Shown piece after piece: positions 33,566 to 40,807 of a stretch of 64,000 nt of DNA. Origin of the DNA: Achromobacter insuavis (GTDB lineage: Bacteria; Pseudomonadota; Gammaproteobacteria; Burkholderiales; Burkholderiaceae_B); NCBI RefSeq assembly GCF_902859645.1, contig NZ_CADIJR010000015.1:1-64000 (forward strand), in the 5' to 3' direction. The position numbers and the translations under genes are program-made. The stretch's first letter is position 1. Each line of letters begins with the position of its first letter. The notes below the pieces were generated by a model that was not told the DNA's origin, searched no databases, and worked only from the letters and a program-made list of their open reading frames with translations.

Positions 33566-33747
33566 AAGCCTCCCTGGGGAGTAGCCTCTTCCGGCCCCGT
33601 CCGGAAGCGCCCGCGTCAACACTCTTGGCCCTTCTGGCCATGGCGCCGGCAACCGACACGGTTTGGCGAGACCACGGACTTTTCCATAGCTTCTGACCGG
33701 GCGATATGGAAAGTCTGTGTGTTTCGCCCGGTCGGAGCCTCTCCCGC
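33566..33747 (+). promoter_or_regulatory. yybP-ykoY (Mn2+) riboswitch controlling mntP
   Basis: The aptamer signature is present: GGGGAGTAGCC at 33576 and CGTCAACA at 33615-33621, with hairpins between. A TACACT -10 box sits at 33558-33563. Downstream two mutually exclusive stems overlap: 33677-33688 with 33705-33715, and GACCGGGCGA 33695-33704 with TCGCCCGGTC 33724-33733, the latter lying next to the CGGAG ribosome site of mntP. Mn2+ binding should favour the first stem and expose the ribosome site. Confidence 0.93.
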
Positions 33748-34311
33748 ATGAACGCCCTTTCCACCCTCATCCTGGCCTTCGCCATGTCCACCGACGCCTT
33801 CGCCGCGGCGGTCGGCAAAGGCGCCGCCCTGCACAAGCCACGGCTGTCCGAAGCGCTGCGCACCGGCGTGATCTTCGGCGTGATCGAAGCCATCACGCCC
33901 GTGATCGGCTGGGCGCTCGGCTCCATGGCCGCCCGCTTCGTGCAGGACTGGGACCATTGGATCGCCTTCGGCATGCTCTGTATCCTGGGCGCGATGATGA
34001 TCCGCAACGGCCTGGGCGCCGACCACGAAGAAGCCGCGCCGGTCGGCCGCCATTCGTTCTGGCTGCTGGCCGCCACCGGCTTCGCCACCAGCATCGACGC
34101 CATGGCCGTCGGCGTCAGCCTGGCCTTCATCGACAACAACATCGCCGTCACCGCGCTGGCCATCGGCCTGGCGACCATGCTGATGGTGACCCTGGGCGTC
34201 ATGATCGGCCGGCTGGTCGGCAACGTCGCCGGCAAGCGCGCCGAGGTGCTGGGCGGCCTGGCGCTGATCGGCATCGGCGCCACCATCCTGTACGAGCACT
34301 TGAAGGCGTAA
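33748..34311 (+). CDS. mntP: manganese efflux pump MntP
   Basis: 187 residues, six membrane helices in two pseudo-repeats. The conserved Asp pair is visible: [15 protein letters not shown] in helix 1, and [17 protein letters not shown] in helix 4. An inner-membrane exporter of Mn2+. It is preceded by a complete Mn2+ riboswitch and followed by a perfect 12-bp hairpin. Start ATG 33748. Confidence 0.98.
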   Translation: MNALSTLILAFAMSTDAFAAAVGKGAALHKPRLSEALRTGVIFGVIEAITPVIGWALGSMAARFVQDWDHWIAFGMLCILGAMMIRNGLGADHEEAAPVGRHSFWLLAATGFATSIDAMAVGVSLAFIDNNIAVTALAIGLATMLMVTLGVMIGRLVGNVAGKRAEVLGGLALIGIGATILYEHLKA

Positions 34312-34314
34312 GAC

Positions 34315-34344
34315 GCGCGCCCGCCACACGCGTGGCGGGCGCGC
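34315..34344 (+). terminator. GC hairpin after mntP
   Basis: GCGCGCCCGCCA pairs exactly with TGGCGGGCGCGC across a 6-nt loop, 4 bp after the stop; only a weak pyrimidine tail follows. Confidence 0.6.
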
Positions 34345-34518
34345 CGATCTCTCGGAAAATAGCGGACGGAATGACCCCGATCGCGCCGTGGGATCGGGCT
34401 ATCCTCACACGCTTGTTGCAGCGCATATGCATGATCCGCCCCTGCCCGGGCGCATCGGCGCGCCGCAGCGCCCGCCCGCGCGCCGGGCCGGGAACGACGC
34501 GAACAGGATGCTCCCCCC

Positions 34519-35742
34519 ATGGCCTTGAAACACTACCGCGACCTCGACGTCCACGAAGCCGCGAAGGCCCGCATCCGGCTGGTGTTCCAGCACTTCGAGC
34601 GGGTCTGCGTCGCCTTCTCCGGCGGCAAGGACAGCTCCGTCACCCTGCACCTGGCGCTCGAGGTCGCGCGCGAAATGGGACGCGGCCCGGTGCACGCGGT
34701 CTTCATCGACCTCGAAGGCCAATACCAGGCCACCATCGCCCACGTCACCGCCATGTTCGATCGCGCCGACGTCCACCCCTGGTGGATCTGCCTGCCGATC
34801 AACCTGCGCAACGCCTCGAGCCTGCGCGAACCCTACTGGTGCGCCTGGGAGCCCGGCCGCGAGGCCGACTGGATCCGGCCGCTGCCGCGGCATCCGTCCG
34901 TCATCAACGATCCCGGCTATTTCCCGTTCTACCGCCATCGCATGGAATTCGAGGAATTCGTGCCCGAATTCAATCATTGGCTGGCGCGCGACGCGACCAC
35001 CGCGTTCCTGGTCGGCATCCGTTCCGACGAATCGCTCAACCGCTATCTCGCCGTCAAACGCCGCACCAAGAAATGCGCCTGGACGCCGCCCGGCGCGCAC
35101 AAGCCGCTGGCCTGGAGCACCCGCGACAAGCAGCGCGACAACGCCGTCACCTTCTTCCCGATCTACGACTGGAAGTTCGAAGACCTGTGGCGCTACACCG
35201 GCGAAAACGGTCACGCCTACAACCGCCTCTACGACCAGATGCTGCGCGCCGGCGTGCCGTATTCGCAGATGCGCATCTGCCAGCCCTACGGCGACGACCA
35301 GCGCAAGGGGCTGGACCTGTTCCACAAGCTCGAACCCGCCACCTGGTTCCGCACGGTCAAGCGCGTACAGGGCGCCAACTACGCGGCGCGCTATTGCCGC
35401 CAGCGCTTCCTCGGCTATCGCGGCGGGCTGGGCCTGCCGCCCACCTTCGACACCTGGCGCCAGTACAGCCAGTTCCTGCTCGCCAGCATGCCCGTTGCGC
35501 TGCGCCAGGTGTACACGCGGCGCATCGACGTCTTCATCGCCTGGTGGGAACAGCGCGGCCATCCGCTGGCGATGTGGCCCGACGCCGGCATCCCCGACCT
35601 CGAGAATCGCAAGGTGCAGCCCTCCTGGCGCCGCATCGGCCTGTCGCTGCTCAAGCAGGACATGGCGCGCTCGCTGTCCTTCGGCCCGGCGCGCCGCGAC
35701 ATCGACAGCCTGCTTCCCGACCCGCACCGCTCCGCGCCATGA
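34519..35742 (+). CDS. ibrA: IbrA-type PAPS-reductase-like ATP pyrophosphatase (DUF3440)
   Basis: 407 residues. PP-loop SGGKDSS at 34-40 inside VAFSGGKDSSVTLHLALEVA, as in PAPS reductases, DndC and TtcA-type thiolases. Then VFIDLEGQYQATIAHV, PWWICLPINLRNA, a C-terminal DUF3440 region (RMEFEEFVPEFNHWLA, KRRTKKCAW, YCRQRFLGYRGGLGLPPTFDTW). E. coli IbrA belongs to this type and is required with IbrB for eib immunoglobulin-binding adhesin expression; its chemistry is not known. The gene overlaps the next by ATGA (35739-35742). Probable role: ATP-dependent activation, possibly sulfur transfer, on a nucleic acid or nucleotide (inference). Confidence 0.9.
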   Translation: MALKHYRDLDVHEAAKARIRLVFQHFERVCVAFSGGKDSSVTLHLALEVAREMGRGPVHAVFIDLEGQYQATIAHVTAMFDRADVHPWWICLPINLRNASSLREPYWCAWEPGREADWIRPLPRHPSVINDPGYFPFYRHRMEFEEFVPEFNHWLARDATTAFLVGIRSDESLNRYLAVKRRTKKCAWTPPGAHKPLAWSTRDKQRDNAVTFFPIYDWKFEDLWRYTGENGHAYNRLYDQMLRAGVPYSQMRICQPYGDDQRKGLDLFHKLEPATWFRTVKRVQGANYAARYCRQRFLGYRGGLGLPPTFDTWRQYSQFLLASMPVALRQVYTRRIDVFIAWWEQRGHPLAMWPDAGIPDLENRKVQPSWRRIGLSLLKQDMARSLSFGPARRDIDSLLPDPHRSAP

Positions 35743-36287
35743 CGCATCCCCTGAAACACTACGATTTCCTGCTGCTGCGCTCATACGACGACGAGCCCGC
35801 CTTCTTCGCGCAGATGGGCCGGTTCTTCGCCAGCGCCACGGTGCGCCGCGACTGCGGCGGTTATCCCCTGAACGACAGTCCCCGGCACCGCTGGTTCATC
35901 GTCCGGCGGCATAACCATGCGCGCGTGCTCGGCTTCATCAGCATCGAACTGCAAAGCGGCACGGTGCGCATCCGCGACGGCTACATCCGCCCCGAAGCGC
36001 GCCAGCTCGGCCTGTTCCGGGCGCTGCGCCAGCGCGTGCTCGACTACATCGACGACCTGGACCAGCCCTGCACCCTGCGCGTGCCCTGGCTCAGCGCCGC
36101 GCTGCTGCAACCATACGGCTTCCAGCCCCACACCAGCCGCGGCAACTGGACCACCTTGAAAAGGAATGCGCATGCCACTTCTCGACAGCCTGGAGAACCG
36201 GGCCAGGATGCTGTTCAACGAACTGGACAGCCTGCCGATCCGGCAACGGATCGAAGCCATCAACCGGATCCGCCTGTGCCTGCATGA
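35739..36287 (+). CDS. GNAT-like protein coupled between ibrA and ibrB
   Basis: 182 residues as an open frame. Residues 1-140 show an acyltransferase-like core: HYDFLLLRSYDDEPAFFAQM, IVRRHNHARVLGFISIELQS, the CoA-loop-like RQLGLFRALRQRVLDYID and LRVPWLSAALLQPYGFQP. The last ~40 residues are read from the out-of-frame start of ibrB, so translation overlaps it by 116 bp; the true core ends near 36170. Start ATG overlaps the ibrA stop. Acceptor unknown. Confidence 0.75.
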   Translation: MTHPLKHYDFLLLRSYDDEPAFFAQMGRFFASATVRRDCGGYPLNDSPRHRWFIVRRHNHARVLGFISIELQSGTVRIRDGYIRPEARQLGLFRALRQRVLDYIDDLDQPCTLRVPWLSAALLQPYGFQPHTSRGNWTTLKRNAHATSRQPGEPGQDAVQRTGQPADPATDRSHQPDPPVPA

Positions 36288-36807
36288 ACACAGCCCCTTC
36301 GCCGCCGAGCCGGTCGACTGCGTGCAATGGATCCCCGGCGAGGCCGTCGAAGCCAACGACTACAACCCCAACAGCGTCGCGCCGCCGGAAATGCGGCTGC
36401 TGGAGCTGTCGATCGAGGCCGACGGCTACACCCAGCCGATCGTCGCGCACCAGGCCGGCCCCGACCGCTACGTCGTCGTCGACGGCTTCCACCGCCAGCG
36501 CGTGGGCAAGAAGAAGGGCCCCATCCGCCAGCGCCTGCAGGGCTATCTGCCCATCGTGGCGATCCGCCCCGGGCGCGCCGGCGCCGCCGACCGCATCGCC
36601 GCCACCATCCGCCACAACCGCGCCCGCGGCGTGCACGGCGTGATGCCCATGACCGACATCGTCGTGCGCCTGCTCCGTGCCGGCTGGAACGAGGCCGACA
36701 TCGCCCGCCAGCTCGGCATGGACGACGACGAGGTCCTGCGCTTCAAACAGGTGTCGGGCCTGCCCGAGCTGTTTCTCGATCATCGCTATTCGCGCTCCTG
36801 GGACTGA
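36172..36807 (+). CDS. ibrB: IbrB-type ParB/Spo0J-fold protein
   Basis: 211 residues from ATG 36172; AAAGGA seven bases upstream favours it over ATG 36166. The ParB-N/sulfiredoxin fold is clear: MRLLELSIEADGYTQPIVAH, then the ParB-type VVVDGFHRQRVGKKKGPIRQR (in part), followed by RHNRARGVHGVMPMTDIVVRL and an HTH-like end (WNEADIARQLGMDDDEVLRF). The G-x-HRxR motif binds nucleotide in ParB CTPases and phosphoryl groups in relatives. It works with IbrA in E. coli. The tail overlaps the kinase gene on the other strand by 65 bp. Confidence 0.9.
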   Translation: MPLLDSLENRARMLFNELDSLPIRQRIEAINRIRLCLHEHSPFAAEPVDCVQWIPGEAVEANDYNPNSVAPPEMRLLELSIEADGYTQPIVAHQAGPDRYVVVDGFHRQRVGKKKGPIRQRLQGYLPIVAIRPGRAGAADRIAATIRHNRARGVHGVMPMTDIVVRLLRAGWNEADIARQLGMDDDEVLRFKQVSGLPELFLDHRYSRSWD

Positions 36808-38008
36808 CGCCGGCGGCCAGCGGCACGCTCAGGCGGCAGCGCAGGCCCGCGCCCGGCGCCGACTCCAGCGCCAGCGTGCCGCCGTGGCGTCGCGCGATGG
36901 CGGCCACGATCGACAGCCCCAGCCCCGCGCCCTCGCCCTGGCGCCCGCCGCGCCAGAAAGGTTCCACCGCCTGCGCGCATTGCGCCGGGGTCAGCCCCGG
37001 CCCGCGGTCGCGCACCGTCACCACCAGGTCGGCCGCCACGACCGAGACGCGGACCTCGACCTCGGCCTGCGCCGGCGAATACTTGAGCGCGTTGTCCACC
37101 AGATTGCGCACCGCGCAATCCAGCAGCGCATCCGGCAGCGCCGCCCAGGGCTGGCCGGCGGGCAGGTGCCAGCGCACCCGCGCGGGCTTGCGGCTGGCCA
37201 CCCGCGCCAGCACCGCGAGCGCGTCGCAGGCCGCGTCGGCGCCGTCATCGTCGGCGCGCGCCAGCATCAGCAGTTGCTCGATCAGGCGCTCCAGCCGCGC
37301 GGTGCCCTGCAGCGCATGGGCCACCGCCTGGCGGCTGGCCGCGTCCCCGACGGTCGCCGGCAAGCGTTCCAGCACCTGCAGGTGCGCCTTGATGGCCGTC
37401 ACCGGCGAACGCATCTCGTGCGCCGCGTGGTCCGAGAAATGCCGTTCGCGCAGCAGCATGTCCGCCATGCGCCGCGACAGGCGCGCCAGGCCCTGGCCGA
37501 CGCCGAACCACAGCAGCCCGACCCCCACCAGCAGGCCGGCCACGCCGGGCAGCAGCGCCATCCAGGCCATCTGCCGGTGCAGGGCCGCGCGGATGTCCAT
37601 GCGGCCGGCCGTGGCGATGCGCACCCCGTCGCGTTCGATGGCGTAGGTGCGCCACGGGCCGCCAGCGTGCGCGAGCAGGCCGAACCCCAGCGGCGCGCCA
37701 TCCAGCGCCGGCCCGCCCGGCGCCCGCGCCCGCGCCGGCGCGTCGCCGGCAGGTCCGCTGACTTCGCAAGCCAGGCCATCGCACAACGGCAGGCCGACCG
37801 CGGCCGCCATCTCCACGGCGTCTTCCCGCGGCGCGCGCGGCCATTGCGTCATCAGCCGCGCCACCATCACCGCCGATGCCGCCAGCCGCGAATCCAGGGC
37901 CGCGTCCAGCTCGGCGCTGGCATGCTGGAACGCCCACAGCGTGACGGCGCCGCCGAACACCAGCCAGACCGCGCCCAGCAGCAGCAACAGGCGGGCGCGC
38001 AGGCTCAT
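36743..38008 (-). CDS. two-component sensor histidine kinase (QseC-like)
   Basis: 421 residues. Membrane helix 1 (LLLLLGAVWLVFGGAVTLWAF), a ~110-residue periplasmic sensor, helix 2 (WMALLPGVAGLLVGVGLLWF). The phosphoacceptor is in FSDHAAHEMRSPVTAIKAHL (H-box). N-box RNLVDNALKYSP, then DRGPGLT and GAGLGLSI. The natural end RLSVPLA is followed by about 22 residues encoded by the antisense of the ibrB tail, so the original stop has been lost. ATGA overlap with the response regulator at 38005. Confidence 0.95.
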   Translation of the reverse strand: MSLRARLLLLLGAVWLVFGGAVTLWAFQHASAELDAALDSRLAASAVMVARLMTQWPRAPREDAVEMAAAVGLPLCDGLACEVSGPAGDAPARARAPGGPALDGAPLGFGLLAHAGGPWRTYAIERDGVRIATAGRMDIRAALHRQMAWMALLPGVAGLLVGVGLLWFGVGQGLARLSRRMADMLLRERHFSDHAAHEMRSPVTAIKAHLQVLERLPATVGDAASRQAVAHALQGTARLERLIEQLLMLARADDDGADAACDALAVLARVASRKPARVRWHLPAGQPWAALPDALLDCAVRNLVDNALKYSPAQAEVEVRVSVVAADLVVTVRDRGPGLTPAQCAQAVEPFWRGGRQGEGAGLGLSIVAAIARRHGGTLALESAPGAGLRCRLSVPLAAGVSPRSANSDDRETARAGPTPV

Positions 38009-38670
38009 GGCGCCGGCATCCCCAGGCGGTAGCCCCAGCCGCGCACCGTCTCGATCAGGTCGGCGCCCAGCTTGCGGCGCAGCTTGTGGATGTGCACGTT
38101 GACCGCGTTGCTCTCGACCCGGTCGTCAAAGCCATACAGGCTGTCGCGCAGCTGGTCCATGGTGAGGATCTGCCCGGGATGCTGCAGCAGGGTCTTGAGC
38201 AGCGCCAGCTCGCGCCGCTGCAGCGTGACGCGCCGGCCGTCGCACAGCACTTCGCCGCGCGACAGGAACAGGGTCAGGCGGCCGTGGTCGATGCGGTCGG
38301 CGCCATGGCCGGCGGCGCGCCGTATCAGCGCCTGCAGCCGCGCGCCCAGTTCGTCCAGGTCGAACGGCTTGAGGACGTAGTCGTCGGCGCCCGCGCGCAG
38401 GGCGCCGACGCGCTGCGCCACCCCCGACCGGGCGCTGAGCACCAGCACCGGCAGGTTCTGGCGCCGCGCGCGCCATTTCGCCAGCAGCGTCACGCCGTCG
38501 CCGTCGGGCAGGCCCAGGTCCAGCACACAAGCGCTGACGTGGGAGGTCTGCACCGCCAGGTCGGCCTGCCGCAGATCGCCGACCGCATCGACCACGAAGC
38601 CCTGCAACCCCAGGCCGGCCTGCACCGCCAGGGCGATGGAGGCGTCATCCTCGACCAACAAAATCCGCAT
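38005..38670 (-). CDS. OmpR/QseB-type response regulator
   Basis: 221 residues from ATG 38670. Receiver with Glu7-Asp8, phosphoacceptor Asp51 (CVLDLGLPDGDG), switch Ser (VLVLSARSG) and Lys (DYVLKPFD); winged-helix domain RREVLCDG-like then LALLKTLLQHPGQILTMDQL, VHIHKLRRKLG. Upstream of and coupled to its kinase. Cognate signal unknown. The gene is divergent from the TauE exporter, its possible target. Confidence 0.96.
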   Translation of the reverse strand: MRILLVEDDASIALAVQAGLGLQGFVVDAVGDLRQADLAVQTSHVSACVLDLGLPDGDGVTLLAKWRARRQNLPVLVLSARSGVAQRVGALRAGADDYVLKPFDLDELGARLQALIRRAAGHGADRIDHGRLTLFLSRGEVLCDGRRVTLQRRELALLKTLLQHPGQILTMDQLRDSLYGFDDRVESNAVNVHIHKLRRKLGADLIETVRGWGYRLGMPAP

Positions 38671-38739
38671 GGCGGGCTCTCCGTTCCGGCGCGCTATACT
38701 TATTTGAAGTAATAAGCTAATTGCCAAAAGTAATTAATC

Positions 38740-39534
38740 ATGATGACCGCGACCCTGCTGGGACTGTGCATCGGTGTCTCCCTGGGCCTGACGGGCGCCG
38801 GCGGCGGCATCCTGGCCGTGCCCGCGCTGATGTTCGGACTGGGCCTGACGCTGACGCAGGCGGCGCCGGTGGCGTTGATCGCCGTGGGCATCGCGTCGGC
38901 GGTCGGCGCCCTGCAGGGCCTGATGCGCGGACTGGTGCGCTACAAGGCCGCCCTGTTGATGGCCGCGGTGGGCGCGCTGACCGCACCGGTGGGATTGTCG
39001 CTGGCGCGCCGCTTGCCGGCGCATTGGCTTAGTCTGACTTTTGCGGCGGTGATGCTGCTGGTGGCCGCGCGCATGGTGCAGCAGTCGCGCCGCCAGGCGC
39101 CGGCCCCGGGCGCGGCCGACGCCCCGCCCAAGGCCTGCCGCCTCTCGCCCGAGACCGGCCGCTTCGTCTGGAACCGCCTGACGGCCGCCACGCTCGGCGG
39201 CATCGGCGCCGTATCCGGCCTGTGCACCGGCATGCTCGGCGTGGGCGGCGGCTTCATCATCGTGCCGGCGCTGACGCACTTCAGCGACGCGCGCATGATC
39301 AGCATCGTCTCGACCTCGCTCATGGTGATCGCGCTGGTATCGGCCGCCACGGTCAGTTCCGCGCTGCTGCACGGCCTGACGCTCTCGGCCGCGCAATGGG
39401 CCTTCGTGGCGGCGGCCATCGCCGGCATGGCGGCCGGCCGCACGCTGGCGCCGCGCGTGCCGCAAGCGGTGCTGCAACGGGTGTTCGCCGCGGTCTGCGT
39501 GGTGGTCGCCGCCGTGCTCGCCTGGCGCGCCTGA
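38740..39534 (+). CDS. TauE/SafE-type sulfite/sulfonate exporter
   Basis: 264 residues, eight predicted membrane helices in two similar halves. Each opens with the family glycine motif: LGLTGAGGGILAVPAL and CTGMLGVGGGFIIVPALTHF. ATG 38740 (or 38743). Divergent from the kinase/regulator pair with a 69-bp gap, so probably controlled by them. Substrate could be sulfite, sulfonate or another anion. Confidence 0.93.
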   Translation: MMTATLLGLCIGVSLGLTGAGGGILAVPALMFGLGLTLTQAAPVALIAVGIASAVGALQGLMRGLVRYKAALLMAAVGALTAPVGLSLARRLPAHWLSLTFAAVMLLVAARMVQQSRRQAPAPGAADAPPKACRLSPETGRFVWNRLTAATLGGIGAVSGLCTGMLGVGGGFIIVPALTHFSDARMISIVSTSLMVIALVSAATVSSALLHGLTLSAAQWAFVAAAIAGMAAGRTLAPRVPQAVLQRVFAAVCVVVAAVLAWRA

Positions 39535-40077
39535 CGCCCGTCCGGCGCCCCACCCGGGCGCCCTGCGGCGCCCCGGGATCGCCCGCGCTTTCCTGACACC
39601 GCTTCCCCGAGCGCCCCGCCTGGGCGCCGCGCCCCGGCACCGCCGCGGCTTCCGATCTGATGCGAGTTAACGCTCAGATAATCCGGACCATGCAAGATGG
39701 CCAGCATGACGGAAATATCTCATATCCCTCTGCACGCGTGGCGCTCGAGCGCGGCCCCGCCCGCCTGGCCTGGCTTCATGCTCGCCTCGCCGCATCCGCG
39801 CCCGCCGCCCGCGTTCACGCCACCCTTGGCCGACCCTTGTTCCGCCGCGTGAACAAGCGCCCCCACGCCGCGAGCGGCACATCCGCATCGCCGTCCCCGA
39901 CGAACCGCGAAACGCCTCGACATTCCATGCGAATGAAATAGATCCCCTTTCGGGCGGAAGAAAAACCGGCGCCAAGCCGACCCATAATTTTCTGCGCCCG
40001 GCGCATCCGTTTTTTTCAACCACTGCGCGGCATCCAGCGCAGGCAAGCCCCCCCTCGGATATCAATAAGGACTATCC
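39535..40077. other. non-coding region before the fimbrial operon
   Basis: No convincing gene. Upper half is GC-rich with small dyads (GGCGCCCTGCGGCGCC). Lower half holds the likely fimbrial promoter: CATAAT at 39984-39989 and a run of seven C at 40048-40054, 24 bp before the pilin ATG. Confidence 0.5.
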
Positions 40078-40650
40078 ATGTTTAAGAAGACGCTCCTCGC
40101 CACCGCAACCACCGCCGCCCTCCTGGGCCCGGTCGCGGCGTTCGCCGCTGGTGATTTCGGCCAAGGCACCATCACGTTCACCGGCTCGGTCACCGAAGCG
40201 CCTTGCAGCATCACGGCCGCGGATTCCAACCTGGCCATCGATCTGGGCCAGGTCTCCAAGAAAGACCTGACCACCACAGGCAAGTTCTCCACCTCGGTGC
40301 CGATCAACGTCCACCTGATGGGGTGCACGTTTGACACGGATACCGGCACTAGCCCGAACCCGAACGGCAAGCTGTCGAAGATTGGCGTGACGTTCACTGG
40401 CGCCTCGACCACCCCGGCGTCGGGCTATCTCACCAACACCGGCAATGCCGCCAACGTCGTGGTCCAGCTGCTCGACAAGGACAACAACACGCCGATCAAG
40501 ATCGGCACCGCCCCGACGGCGGCGACCGCACAGCAGATGACGACTGGCAACGGCAACGTGCTGAACTTCTTCGCCCGCCTGATGGCGACCGGCGTGGGCG
40601 CCGCCGGCTCGGTCAACAGCTCGGTGACCTATACGTTGACGTATTTCTAA
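40078..40650 (+). CDS. type 1-like fimbrial major subunit
   Basis: 190 residues with a Sec signal peptide cleaved near AAFAAGDF. Mature pilin: GTITFTGSVTEAPCSI with the first Cys, matching Cys in VHLMGCTFD, and the C-terminal beta strand VNSSVTYTLTYF, with the penultimate aromatic (Tyr) expected for donor-strand exchange. First gene of a three-gene chaperone-usher operon. Start ATG 40078. Confidence 0.96.
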   Translation: MFKKTLLATATTAALLGPVAAFAAGDFGQGTITFTGSVTEAPCSITAADSNLAIDLGQVSKKDLTTTGKFSTSVPINVHLMGCTFDTDTGTSPNPNGKLSKIGVTFTGASTTPASGYLTNTGNAANVVVQLLDKDNNTPIKIGTAPTAATAQQMTTGNGNVLNFFARLMATGVGAAGSVNSSVTYTLTYF

Positions 40651-40807
40651 GCGGCCCGCCGCCGCGACTCCCCGCGCCCGAGAACCCCGCCGCCCACGCG
40701 GCGGGGGTATCCGACGCCCTCCATTCCGTACCGAGGTGGCCGCGCCGCCACATCGCTGCCGAGGTTTTCCGGCAATCCCTGAGGCCGGAGATACGGCAAA
40801 AGACATC

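Noticed and set aside
40048-40054. C7 tract as a Bordetella-fim-like phase-variation switch
   Set aside because: Only seven C and 24 bp from the start codon, not between -10 and an activator site; too weak for a claim.
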